DNA from: Yersinia canariae
GTDB lineage: Bacteria; Pseudomonadota; Gammaproteobacteria; Enterobacterales; Enterobacteriaceae
Direction of reading: 5' to 3'
Assembly: GCF_009831415.1 (NCBI RefSeq)
Contig: NZ_CP043727.1
Span: forward strand, 2,604,001-2,668,000
DNA: 64,000 bases
Shown: positions 50,719-59,611 of the stretch, one piece after another
How positions within the stretch are numbered: the stretch's first letter is position 1
Layout: each line of letters opens with the position of its first letter
Position numbers and translations under genes: made by a program
The notes under the pieces: model-generated
The model's input: the letters and a program-made list of their open reading frames with translations, nothing else
The model's database searches: none
What the model was told of the DNA's origin: nothing

Positions 50719-53187
50719 TTAGAAACGGTAATTCAAATCGAAAGCGAGCGAGAGGTCGTGCTCACGGACACCATCATAAGGGCGTTTATCATAGGTCACT
50801 GCCACTCCAGTATCGACGACATCATTCCATTGAATACGTTGTCCATAACCTGCTGTGGTCACCAGACCATTGCCGTAGTTTTTCTCCCAATAGCCGCCGA
50901 CACCTAACTGTATTTGCTGGCTCCAGACCGTTTTATAATGGCGATACATTATGTGATTCAGCGTTATTGCAGGTAAGTAAGTGAAATCACTTTTCGGGTT
51001 ATAGTAAATCACGTCTTCTTTGGTATTGTGGCTCGCCGCCAGACCCAGACTGAAGTCAGCCGTCAGATATGGCCCCGTCCAAATACGTTGACGTCCGTTA
51101 AGTTCATATTCCCAACGGTTGTTTCCATCAGAGAAATCCGACGGTGTGACATTAAATTCAATATCACGCCGATCATCAGCTTTCCATAACACAAAGGCTG
51201 AAGCACTGTTAGCGGTGATATTATTCTTCATCGCACGCAATGGAGTGTCCTTAGCCAGCCGTTCAACCTGCCCGCCCACACGCCAGTGGTCGTTAAAGTC
51301 ATACCAAGTGGCTATCCGAGCGCCGGTTTTATTGCCAAAACCGTAGTTCTGATTATTCACTTCAGCTTCAACCCAATGGTCTCGGGATGTCCACTCACCC
51401 CCCAAACGCAACACGCGGTTAATGCCGGTGCCCTCTTCAAACTGAGAGTTGTTATAACTGCCGCCCCCGAATACACGCCAGTTTTCGGCTATCGGCGGGC
51501 TATATAAGAGGGTTTCAAAACCATAATCTTTGTTGCCGCTGACCGGGCTATTAGAGGAAAGTGCGCGGTTACCACTCACACGCAGTTCGTACATATTATG
51601 AATTTTACGTTGGCGGTCTAATTCCTGCGAAGGAACATCTTCCGGCGAGCGGGCAATTACATCATCAGTCAATAACTCCATCTGATGCCACTCTTGCAGA
51701 TCCATTGCGGTTTCAGCTTGCGCACGTTCCAAAATAAGGCTGCGTGGCGCTAATGATTCGACTGCTTTCAACTCTTGTTCCGCTTTGCGCGGTAAATCTT
51801 TAGCCAGATAAACACCGGCTAGCGCAATACGTAAGTTCTGGTTAGCCGGTGCGGTGCTGGACAATGTTTCCAGTTTTTTCTGCGCCGCGGGCAAGTCATT
51901 AAGCGCGACCAGAGATTGAACCAGCAGCGTCTGACCTTCCATCCAATCGTCGTTAGGTTCTTTACCCGGTAGACCATAAACCCCGACTTGATACGGGGTT
52001 TGTTCACTATAGTTTTTAGCAAATTGATGTGCCTTATCTAATTGCTCACTTTCATTCAGTGAGTAATAGAGATCATCGGCATCAAGCAAATCGTCACTGT
52101 TACGGAAAGTTTTCCCATCGGCGTAATATAAGCTGGTCAGAATCGGGGCAGCTTTCTCTGGCATACGTTGATCGATATAAGCAGAGGCGGCCCAGCGACG
52201 AGCATAGTCAGGCATTTTGTAGCCTTGTGCTTCCATTGCTTCAAATTCTTTAATCAACTCAGCAGTATTACGGCGCACCAATAATGCACCGAGTCTATCA
52301 ATACGCGCCCGCTGATAATCATCCTGAGCTTCGGGGTCTTTACTCCAGCGAGTTAACAAATCCTGATAGTCGGCCAGAGCTTGATCGGCAATGTAAAAAC
52401 GCTCTGTTTCACTGCGCGTTGGCAGCACAGCCATACGAACCTGTTCCGCTGCCGCATCTCGCTCAAGTTGCCGATAATGCTCTGCGGTCACCAGTTTTGG
52501 GTTCTCTTTCGCCAACTGTAACGCCGGATCGGCAATACGGTTTCTCTGCAATATTTCAAGATGATTTTTTAATACTTCTTCCGATTCTGGTGCCAGTCGC
52601 ACCGCCTCACTGGAAGCTTGTAACGCGTCATAATTGCGATTGGTTGCACGGCTCAGATAGGAAAGTGTCATGTAGTTTTTTGCGGAAGGATTACGCTCAG
52701 CCAATTCTTTTGCTTGCTGTAAAGCTTCGCCACCACGCCCTGAATCTGCCTGAGTCATGATCATGCCTGTAATCAGGTCAGGATTAGTGGGGTCTTTCTT
52801 CAAACTGCTCTGCCACAATGCCAGGGCTTGATCCCAACGTTTTTCATTACGATAGGCACGTGCCGCCGCAGCTAAACCTCGCGATGAGAGATTTGTTGAA
52901 GAATGGTAGCGCTCATAAACATCGATAACTTCTTGATCGCGCCCAGCCCAACCGGCAATTTGCAGCCAGTCATCAACCTGACCACTGTTAAGTGGCCCGG
53001 CTTTAGATTCTTGTTGTAAATAATCAAGGACCGGTGCGGTATCCCCTGCTCTGGCTTTGATGATTAATGAATCATACTGTGTTTCTGCCAAAACTGGATT
53101 AACTGAAAGACCGGAAATTAATAGCGCTAACAAAGTAACTCTGTGCCGGTGCAACGGGCGCAGCAGTGTCGTAAATGCGTTATACAT
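50719..53187 (-). CDS. hmsH: HmsH, outer-membrane poly-GlcNAc export porin (PgaA-like)
   Basis: An 822-residue exporter. The signal peptide ends around NPVLA-ETQY. The N-terminal half is a periplasmic TPR superhelix (AAARAYRNEKRWDQALALWQ, YMTLSYLSRATNRNYDAL), and the C-terminal 300 residues form a beta-barrel ending FDLNYRF. Start chosen at ATG 53187, with AAGGG upstream; the frame extends to 53250 ahead of the signal peptide. It is first in hmsHFRS, and the long AT-rich upstream gap should hold the operon promoter. Confidence 0.95.
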   Translation of the reverse strand: MYNAFTTLLRPLHRHRVTLLALLISGLSVNPVLAETQYDSLIIKARAGDTAPVLDYLQQESKAGPLNSGQVDDWLQIAGWAGRDQEVIDVYERYHSSTNLSSRGLAAAARAYRNEKRWDQALALWQSSLKKDPTNPDLITGMIMTQADSGRGGEALQQAKELAERNPSAKNYMTLSYLSRATNRNYDALQASSEAVRLAPESEEVLKNHLEILQRNRIADPALQLAKENPKLVTAEHYRQLERDAAAEQVRMAVLPTRSETERFYIADQALADYQDLLTRWSKDPEAQDDYQRARIDRLGALLVRRNTAELIKEFEAMEAQGYKMPDYARRWAASAYIDQRMPEKAAPILTSLYYADGKTFRNSDDLLDADDLYYSLNESEQLDKAHQFAKNYSEQTPYQVGVYGLPGKEPNDDWMEGQTLLVQSLVALNDLPAAQKKLETLSSTAPANQNLRIALAGVYLAKDLPRKAEQELKAVESLAPRSLILERAQAETAMDLQEWHQMELLTDDVIARSPEDVPSQELDRQRKIHNMYELRVSGNRALSSNSPVSGNKDYGFETLLYSPPIAENWRVFGGGSYNNSQFEEGTGINRVLRLGGEWTSRDHWVEAEVNNQNYGFGNKTGARIATWYDFNDHWRVGGQVERLAKDTPLRAMKNNITANSASAFVLWKADDRRDIEFNVTPSDFSDGNNRWEYELNGRQRIWTGPYLTADFSLGLAASHNTKEDVIYYNPKSDFTYLPAITLNHIMYRHYKTVWSQQIQLGVGGYWEKNYGNGLVTTAGYGQRIQWNDVVDTGVAVTYDKRPYDGVREHDLSLAFDLNYRF

Positions 53188-53869
53188 TATATAACCCTTA
53201 AGCCAGCAACTTGTTTGGTTTTTAAGAAAAGCTACTTCACGCACATCCATTTTTCATTGTGGAATTATGATGAAATGAAGTCCTTAGAATGTATTACAGC
53301 ATGTTACATAGGATAGTTGAAAGAAAATACTATTGCCGAATTATTATAGAATATTGTTATTCCAGCGATTAATAGAGGCGAAAATGTAGAATGGGCGTTA
53401 ATTAAGATTGATTTAAGATTATTCTTAGATAAATATGCTACCAGAAGGCAAAATTTAAAGACTAAATATTTTTACTAAGGGAATGCCGCGATACAGTGTT
53501 CTGTGAAAAGAGAGCACAATTTGATTTTTAGGCTATTTATGGAGAAATCTGCTACATCAAATTTTGATTCTCTAAAAGATTTTTTATATTTATATACCGG
53601 TGAAATTATATTCTGCCTAAGTAAACGATTATCACTCCCGTTATAATAAAAAGCAGAATAGTTTCATTCTTTAATGGTGCTAACAGAATAGTCTCTGCTG
53701 ACACGGCATCACATGATTATACTTTAACTCTATATTTTGTATAAGGATTTTATTCCTCCCCGATAACATCACTCATACCATGATAAGAATTAAAAATAGA
53801 CCCGGTAGAAAGTACCTGAGTCTATTTAGAAAAAATTTAATTCAAATAAAATGAGAGGTCATACACAGA
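53188..53869. other. 682-bp AT-rich hms upstream region
   Basis: Non-coding on both strands as far as can be judged. It should contain the hmsHFRS promoter and leader near 53188-53400. The far end holds the terminator of the M24 peptidase gene. Several A/T tracts are present, as expected for an H-NS-sensitive promoter, but no specific binding site could be assigned. Confidence 0.5.
53798..53823 (-). terminator. Terminator of the M24 peptidase gene
   Basis: An imperfect stem between 53798-53807 (AGACCCGGTA) and 53813-53823 (TACCTGAGTCT), followed on the minus strand by TATTTTTAATT, 46 bp past the stop codon. Confidence 0.65.
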
Positions 53870-55087
53870 TTAATTATACCGGCGTAAATCGCGATTCAAT
53901 TGACTTAAAAACTCATACCCGTTATCGGTAATGAGAATCATATCCTCTAGCATGATAGAGCCAATTCCGATTCCGTAATACGGTGTTTCGAGGCTTAGTA
54001 CCATCCCAGGAAGAAATGTTTCCGTTGCCAATGTGCTGACAAAAGGCGCTTCTTCCAGACCCAGGAATACGCCATCCCCATGACCAAGGTGGCCACGATT
54101 ATAATGGGGTAAACCAGACTTTTTAATGAAATCCATGGTTGAATCAAACACATCTTTTAACTTAACACCCGGAGCCACCATTGAAAGCATATGTTCATGC
54201 CCAGCTCTGATAGTGTCATAGATATTTTGCGTGAGTTCGTCCGGTTCCCCCAAAACAAAGGTTCTGGCAAGATCAGCGCCATAGCCCGCAACATCTACCC
54301 CGCAGTCAAACTTAATTAAATCGCCAAGCTTTGCCGGGGTCTTATCAGGGAACATTTTGGGCGAGAAGTTATCGCCGACAGAAATAAGATTAAAGCGAGA
54401 AAAATGGGTATCCGCAAAGCTCATTACTGCAGCTTTAAATGCAGCGGTTAATTCTGCGGCCGTGCAACCCACTCGAATATGTTTAGCCGCGCTGGCGATA
54501 CCGTATTCAGTAATTTCAGCGCTTTTTCGTAAATGTTCAATTTCCCAAGGGCTTTTGACCATTCGAATTTCATTAAACAGCGGCGTTGAATCGACCAACG
54601 TTAACCCAGGAGCCACTTTATCTAACATATTCTTACCACCGTTAGACATCGCGTGTAATTCAATAGCAATGGTTTTATCCAGCACACCCGCGCGTTCAAG
54701 AGCCTCCCTCACTAAACCAAAAACAGTCTCAACTGGAGGGCCTATGGGGCGTTCGCGCCTCTTCTGATGATTAAGTGGGTTACGTGGGTCATCAACATCA
54801 ACCCATACCGGAAAAGTATTCAGCGCCATGTTAGGCATATCAAAATGTGTGCTAGCGGCTTCGAATTCATTCATGATGATTTGAGACGGTATGGTCTCAT
54901 CACGAAACATAATTGCAATTGCAGCGCCTGTGTGCCGGAAGGTATACATAAAGAAGCTGGCAAAGCCGGTTAGGTAATAAAAGTTATCGCACACGGTGAC
55001 GACCAGAGCATCAATCCCTTCTCGTTCCATGACCCCACGTGCTTTGCGCCCTACAGCATCTAAATGGGCAATTTTTTCTTTATTCAC
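53870..55087 (-). CDS. M24-family metallopeptidase (Xaa-Pro dipeptidase/creatinase-like)
   Basis: A 405-residue cytoplasmic pita-bread hydrolase with an N-terminal creatinase-like domain and a C-terminal M24 domain. Metal ligands fit: Asp in IKFDCGVD, Asp in GADLARTF, His in RGHLGHGDGVFLG, Glu in LSLETPYYG and Glu in MLEDMILI. The frame opens with a TTG at 55102, but AAGGA within that leader is 7 nt before GTG 55087, which I prefer. It lies about 50 bp after fhuF on the same strand, so it may be iron-regulated. Substrate unknown; proline dipeptides or an N-methyl compound are typical. Confidence 0.87.
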   Translation of the reverse strand: MNKEKIAHLDAVGRKARGVMEREGIDALVVTVCDNFYYLTGFASFFMYTFRHTGAAIAIMFRDETIPSQIIMNEFEAASTHFDMPNMALNTFPVWVDVDDPRNPLNHQKRRERPIGPPVETVFGLVREALERAGVLDKTIAIELHAMSNGGKNMLDKVAPGLTLVDSTPLFNEIRMVKSPWEIEHLRKSAEITEYGIASAAKHIRVGCTAAELTAAFKAAVMSFADTHFSRFNLISVGDNFSPKMFPDKTPAKLGDLIKFDCGVDVAGYGADLARTFVLGEPDELTQNIYDTIRAGHEHMLSMVAPGVKLKDVFDSTMDFIKKSGLPHYNRGHLGHGDGVFLGLEEAPFVSTLATETFLPGMVLSLETPYYGIGIGSIMLEDMILITDNGYEFLSQLNRDLRRYN

Positions 55088-55137
55088 CAAAACATCCTTC
55101 AAGACTTACTTTATCTGTAAGCTGAATCATATACCGG

Positions 55138-55938
55138 TTATGGGCGAGATTCTAACGGGCAATCAAGGCAACTGCCGACACCAGGCAGCTTATTGCGTTG
55201 GCAACAAGTCCGGCGCTCCATAGCATCATTACGTGGAATAACAGTACGATAGAGGGGATTTTCTCGGCCATCAGGCAAGCTTGAAGTGAGAAATAGATTT
55301 TCAATAATAGTGTCATAGTCCTCAATAGGACCCAATTTATTAACAAATTCGCGCAAGTACCAAAACATCAAATAGCCAATGTTATTCCATATCAATCGGA
55401 CATTCGCTTTTGGTTGGCACTCTATTTTCGCCATAACCGGAATAATATGATGATCGAGTAATAAATAGAGCCGTTCCAGTAAAGATGACGGCGATTTTTC
55501 TAACCAACGATGTTGATAGTAGATAGCTTCCGGCCGCCCAGTGGCGTGAAATTTGATTCGAACTCTTTCCGGACGGGGGTCAATCATTGTGGGCAATGCC
55601 AGCAACATCAAAATCATCGGTGGAATAACCAAACCGAAATACCACTGCCCCCACAACGAATACAGCGCTTTATGATTCGGCTTAAGTTCAGTTGTACTGT
55701 AGTAGTGATTTTCATAGTTTTGCATTAACACTGGCAAACTTTTCTCAGCAGCCCATTGCTCTAGTAATACACTTTCTTTCGGTATTTCATGAAGATCGAC
55801 ATAAAATGATTCGGAGAAGTGCACGAATGTACGGGCAAACAAACTGGCGATCTCATCAGAAATCGCAGTTGTTGAAGGGTAAATCACTTCAGCTGCATTC
55901 GACACAATCCATACTCCACGGAACTCATATGGACACAT
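55138..55938 (-). CDS. fhuF: FhuF, siderophore-iron reductase with 2Fe-2S centre
   Basis: A 266-residue cytoplasmic ferric-siderophore reductase. The FhuF C-terminal cluster site is visible as RRTCCQRNKLPGVGSCLDC, with four Cys in C-C-x10-C-x2-C spacing. Upstream family segments are LYSLWGQWYFGLVIPPMILM and WNNIGYLMFWYLREF. The ATG at 55938 has a weak ribosome site, so the start is less sure. An almost perfect Fur box lies 14 bp before the start codon. Confidence 0.92.
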   Translation of the reverse strand: MCPYEFRGVWIVSNAAEVIYPSTTAISDEIASLFARTFVHFSESFYVDLHEIPKESVLLEQWAAEKSLPVLMQNYENHYYSTTELKPNHKALYSLWGQWYFGLVIPPMILMLLALPTMIDPRPERVRIKFHATGRPEAIYYQHRWLEKSPSSLLERLYLLLDHHIIPVMAKIECQPKANVRLIWNNIGYLMFWYLREFVNKLGPIEDYDTIIENLFLTSSLPDGRENPLYRTVIPRNDAMERRTCCQRNKLPGVGSCLDCPLESRP

Positions 55939-55951
55939 TATTACACTTGGT

Positions 55952-55970
55952 GATAATGATTATCAATGAA
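55952..55970. promoter_or_regulatory. Fur box of fhuF
   Basis: GATAATGATTATCAATGAA matches the 19-bp Fur consensus (GATAATGATAATCATTATC) at most positions, immediately upstream of fhuF, so iron repression is strongly expected. Confidence 0.82.
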
Positions 55971-56061
55971 GTTAATTAATAATTCTCAACAGCATTAAAT
56001 ACTAAAACAATATTCTGTTCCGCTTATAGGCGAAATTTGTCATGTCATTTATATCAGCGAA

Positions 56062-56688
56062 TCAATCAACTTTATAATTGATCGACATTATCCCTTTCTT
56101 CTCCGAAATTGATTGCACAATAATCTGACCCAGCACATGCAATGAACGGACATGTGTACCACCACAAGCATATGCAGGTAATTCACCAAACCCAACTTCA
56201 CGGAAATCTCCCTGTATAGAAATCTGTCTTGGTAAATCTTGGCGAATAAATTGTTCCAGAGTTGTCATAACAGTCTCAATATCAATCTGTTGCGGGTTTT
56301 CTGACCGTTTAAACGATACTCGCCCTTCCCCCGGCCAGTGGTGCGCTTTTACCGGAAGCCAGCCATAACTTTCGCCAATATTGCCAATAAGATGCCCGGC
56401 TGAATGCATGCGCGCGTTTAAAAGCCGGCGCTCACTGTCGACACGAGCGCCATACTTCCCAGCAGCAATGGGTTTTGCAACGTAATGAATTAATTGCCCT
56501 TGCTGCTGAACAACTCGCAATACCTGATTATCATCGATAAAACCCGTATCAGAGGGCTGCCCACCACCTTGCGGGTGGAAAATTGTCGCCTGCAATATCA
56601 CTGCAAATTGGTCGCCATCAGGTGTGCAGCTCAACACATCAACATCCATAGCCAGCGTATCATTCTCAAAAAATAGACAAGTTGTCAT
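56062..56688 (-). CDS. AlaX-type alanyl-tRNA editing protein
   Basis: A 208-residue free-standing editing domain related to the AlaRS editing region, which hydrolyses mischarged Ser- or Gly-tRNA(Ala). Zinc-site motifs are HSAGH (HxxxH) near 95-100 and CGGTH near 175, and the N-terminal FHPQGGGQPSDTG is diagnostic. ATG 56688 has AGGA at better spacing than ATG 56694. It is divergent from a LysR gene with about 90 bp between. Confidence 0.92.
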   Translation of the reverse strand: MTTCLFFENDTLAMDVDVLSCTPDGDQFAVILQATIFHPQGGGQPSDTGFIDDNQVLRVVQQQGQLIHYVAKPIAAGKYGARVDSERRLLNARMHSAGHLIGNIGESYGWLPVKAHHWPGEGRVSFKRSENPQQIDIETVMTTLEQFIRQDLPRQISIQGDFREVGFGELPAYACGGTHVRSLHVLGQIIVQSISEKKGIMSINYKVD

Positions 56689-56777
56689 GATCATTATCCT
56701 TTTATCATTTCCATTATAATTATATTGATGTCAGTCTGACGTGATAATCCGTCACATACTCAAAGGACTGTTGCGCT

Positions 56778-57710
56778 GTGAGCACAAATCTCCCACTAGC
56801 ATTACTCAGTGAAATGGCTATTTTCGTTAAAGTGGTCGAAACCGGTAGTTTCTCAGCTGTTGCCCGCCAATTGGGGGTTTCCCCATCAGCAATTAGCCGC
56901 AGTATTAGTCGTCTTGAGAAAGCATTGGCAACACGTTTATTACAGAGAACAACGCGTAAATTGCGTTTAAGTGAAAGTGGTGAGGAGGTTTTTAAACGCT
57001 GCAATGCGATGCTCAGTGCAGCTAACTCGGTGATGGAGATCAGTGGTCAATATAATCAGCAACCGGAAGGCCTAATCCGCATCAGTGTGCCCAAAGCCGT
57101 GGGCCGTTTTGTGATTCATCCGCATATCCCTGAATTTTTACACCGCTACAGCAAAGTCGATGTGCAGCTGATATTGGATGACCGCTATGTTGATTTAATT
57201 GATGAAAATATAGATCTGGCTATTCAAATTACTAACCAACCGGCACCAGGGATGGTTGGGCGACAATTGATGAATATCGAACACCTACTGTGCGCAACCC
57301 CTGAATATCTTGCTGACCACGGGACGCCACTGCATCCTCACGATTTAACTCAGCACAGTTGTATTTATTTGGGAGAAACACCGGGAGACGCGCGTTGGAA
57401 ATTCCGCCAAGGAACTAAAGCGGTCACTGTCGCCGTGAAAGGCCGCTATGCGGCTAATCACACGGGCGTAAGACTGGATGCGGTCTTACAGCATATTGGT
57501 ATTGGCAGTTTACCGTATTTTACAGCTCGAACAGCCTTACAGCAGGGACGCGTTGTCCAAGTATTGCCAGAGTGGCGTTTTATCAGTTCATACAGCGGCG
57601 GCTTATGGCTGCTCTTTCCGCCAACACGCTATATGCCGCCCAAAATTCGCGTTTTTATTGACTATATCGTCGGCCAGTTACGTGATGAGCCCAACTTACC
57701 ACCCCGCTAA
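56778..57710 (+). CDS. LysR-family transcription regulator
   Basis: A 310-residue regulator. The helix-turn-helix is at about 8-65 (MAIFVKVVETGSFSAVARQL, VSPSAISRSISRLEKAL, LLQRTTRKLRLSESGEEVF). The effector-binding domain includes GLIRISVPKAVGRFVIHPHI and GRYAANHTGVRLDAV. The start is GTG 56778 with AGGA about 10 nt upstream. The divergent layout suggests that it regulates the AlaX-like gene, but the ligand and targets are unknown. Confidence 0.9.
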   Translation: MSTNLPLALLSEMAIFVKVVETGSFSAVARQLGVSPSAISRSISRLEKALATRLLQRTTRKLRLSESGEEVFKRCNAMLSAANSVMEISGQYNQQPEGLIRISVPKAVGRFVIHPHIPEFLHRYSKVDVQLILDDRYVDLIDENIDLAIQITNQPAPGMVGRQLMNIEHLLCATPEYLADHGTPLHPHDLTQHSCIYLGETPGDARWKFRQGTKAVTVAVKGRYAANHTGVRLDAVLQHIGIGSLPYFTARTALQQGRVVQVLPEWRFISSYSGGLWLLFPPTRYMPPKIRVFIDYIVGQLRDEPNLPPR

Positions 57711-57762
57711 CTGACTGATGGCCCAGCGGGGCGTTAAATATTACGCGGCAGTCAGTATTTTT
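57710..57762 (+). terminator. Terminator after LysR gene
   Basis: Outer stem ACTGACTG (57710-57717) with CAGTCAGT (57749-57756), enclosing further GC-rich pairing, followed by ATTTTTAGG. The stem begins at the last base of the LysR stop codon. Confidence 0.65.
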
Positions 57763-57771
57763 AGGTCACTG

Positions 57772-58644
57772 TCACGACGGTTTTTTCGCCAGAATAGTCG
57801 CAAAGCGCAGTTTTATCCGATTACCTTCAGCGTCTGTCTTATGTAATTGCCCAACATCTTCATTGTATTTAATAATGTCCCAATCTTTATAGTACTCGCT
57901 TAATTCACCAGATTTTAATGTAAAGGAAAAAGGCACAGTGCAAGGGAAGTCATCAGTCGACATCGCAGAGATAATCAAATTATAGCCACCGGGTAAGGTA
58001 CACTCTTGCATATTATTGATAACATATGGAATTCTTTCCGGTTGCAGGAACATCAACACCACGGTTGAGAGAATAAAGTTATAGCGATTATTCAGACTGG
58101 CTTCATTGATGTTATAGCTGCTGGCGGTAATGTTTTGCAGTTCTTCCTGCGCAATAATCTGTTGTAAGCGACTAATGCTGTCGCCATTTTTATCCACGGC
58201 GGTCACATCAAAACCTAATAAATTCAGATACAACGAATTACGTCCGGAACCACACCCTAAATCAAGTGCTTTACCGGGCCTGACTGTTTTCACGGCCTCA
58301 ATCACTTCTGAATGTGTCGGTGTTAAATTATATTTTTTATGATAAAAATCTTCTGGCGTACAATAAAAACTGAGTTGGCATTGCAGATCATCTGAACACG
58401 CGGCAATACGATGCCAAACTTGAGGCTCAATAAAAGGAGGTTGATGCTCACAAGAGAATGAATGTCTTTCCAGTGTGTTGCCGGCTTCATCAAGGATCAA
58501 AAAGTCCATTTCCCCGCGTAGAATAGTCAGTTTGGCCCACGTTCCTGCTTTGGTATTGTGCTTTTCGCGAAACATCGCGGGCACGCCAGCGCTATCCCAT
58601 ACGGGTAACTGCTTGTAGCAAAACAAGGCTGATGTATTTTCCAT
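57772..58644 (-). CDS. tehB: TehB-like SAM-dependent methyltransferase with N-terminal cupin-like domain
   Basis: A 290-residue cytoplasmic protein. Residues 1-90 form a small TehB-type beta domain (AGVPAMFREKHNTKAGTWAK, EPQVWHRIAACSDD). The rest is a class I methyltransferase with the SAM motif ALDLGCGSGRNSLYL near 145 and FDVTAVDKNG. This two-domain layout is that of Haemophilus TehB rather than the shorter E. coli form. Family members confer tellurite resistance by methylation; no tehA is adjacent. Confidence 0.92.
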   Translation of the reverse strand: MENTSALFCYKQLPVWDSAGVPAMFREKHNTKAGTWAKLTILRGEMDFLILDEAGNTLERHSFSCEHQPPFIEPQVWHRIAACSDDLQCQLSFYCTPEDFYHKKYNLTPTHSEVIEAVKTVRPGKALDLGCGSGRNSLYLNLLGFDVTAVDKNGDSISRLQQIIAQEELQNITASSYNINEASLNNRYNFILSTVVLMFLQPERIPYVINNMQECTLPGGYNLIISAMSTDDFPCTVPFSFTLKSGELSEYYKDWDIIKYNEDVGQLHKTDAEGNRIKLRFATILAKKPS

Positions 58645-58754
58645 GCTGATATTCCTCAGATAATTTAAAGATGCATTTAATATGCAACATATAATACAGC
58701 ATAAATATTATTAAATGAAGCCGTCCAAGCGGACCTACGGGCAGTAGAGTTTAA

Positions 58755-58778
58755 GCTGATTTAACACCTTAAATCAGC
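58755..58778 (-). terminator. Stem-loop downstream of iron operon
   Basis: GCTGATTTAA (58755-58764) pairs with TTAAATCAGC (58769-58778), with a 4-nt loop, 22 bp past the cytochrome gene. The minus-strand tail is only moderately T-rich. Confidence 0.55.
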
Positions 58779-58799
58779 AGATTATAGCGTGAGAACAGA

Positions 58800-59114
58800 T
58801 TATGGGGTTTTAGACTTAGCCGCTTTCAAACTCTCAATATGGTCCGCTAATTTTTGAATATCATCATCTGTAAGATGTGCTTTGGCTTTATTACCCCGAC
58901 CAATAATCTTGCCATCACGCCGGGCGGTCAGGCCATCGACAATCTCAGTGCGGGATAACGATATTAATGGCGGGGCTTTATCCAAACCTTTGCGATCAGC
59001 TAAACGCCCATGACAACTGGAACAGGTTTGTTTATAGATATGTTCACCATCAGTGGCAGCCAGTGCTGGGGCGCTGGACACCACGACACACATAGCCAAC
59101 AACAAAACTTTCAT
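58800..59114 (-). CDS. Small periplasmic class I cytochrome c
   Basis: A 104-residue secreted monohaem cytochrome. The signal peptide ends around PALA-ATDG; the haem-binding CSSCH is near residue 32 of the precursor, and the C-terminal helix is LTDDDIQKLADHIESLKA. It is the last gene of the Fet-type operon; its start overlaps the thioredoxin gene's stop (ATGATGA). It could pass electrons to the periplasmic iron-handling parts; this is inference. ATG 59117 is also possible but sits too close to GGGAG. Confidence 0.88.
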   Translation of the reverse strand: MKVLLLAMCVVVSSAPALAATDGEHIYKQTCSSCHGRLADRKGLDKAPPLISLSRTEIVDGLTARRDGKIIGRGNKAKAHLTDDDIQKLADHIESLKAAKSKTP

Positions 59115-59611
59115 CATGCTCCCGTCGACCATTGTTGGAACAATATGGCCAGATCCTTTTCATTACGCGCGCCCTGATGCAACTCAGTGACCTTACCGTT
59201 GCGGTCAATCATAAAAGATGTTGGGGTGCCGATAACCTGATAGCGCTCCTGGGTGATGCCCAGTTGGTCGCGAATCACGGGATAACTGATGTTACGTTGT
59301 GCTAGCACCGGGCTGATATCGACCTGTTCGGGATCGGTATTGATAGCCACCACCACGATATCCTGCTGATACTTTTGGCTTAGTTTATCCAAAGCGGCCA
59401 TTTCAGCGAGGCAACCGCCACAACTCGCGGACCAGAAATTGAGATAGACCTGTTTACCTTTCCATTGGTCAAGTGCGACCGGTTTACCTTGTAGATCATA
59501 GGCAGCCAATTGGGGCGCAATTTCGCCTACCGCCACCTCTTCTTGCTTACAGGCACTGAGCAACAATAGCAGCGCGCATAAACCCACCGTTCTGACTCGA
59601 TTACGCCACAT
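59114..59611 (-). CDS. TlpA/ResA-like thioredoxin lipoprotein
   Basis: A 165-residue periplasmic lipoprotein thiol-disulfide protein. Lipobox LLSAC with Cys near 21; thioredoxin fold with active site SASCGGCLAEM (CxxC) near 65 and cis-Pro in IGTPTSFMIDRNGK. The start is ATG 59611, overlapping the ATPase gene by 11 nt; the frame opens at 59644. Within this operon type it probably maintains thiols or haem ligation of the partner redox proteins; this is inference. Confidence 0.9.
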   Translation of the reverse strand: MWRNRVRTVGLCALLLLLSACKQEEVAVGEIAPQLAAYDLQGKPVALDQWKGKQVYLNFWSASCGGCLAEMAALDKLSQKYQQDIVVVAINTDPEQVDISPVLAQRNISYPVIRDQLGITQERYQVIGTPTSFMIDRNGKVTELHQGARNEKDLAILFQQWSTGA

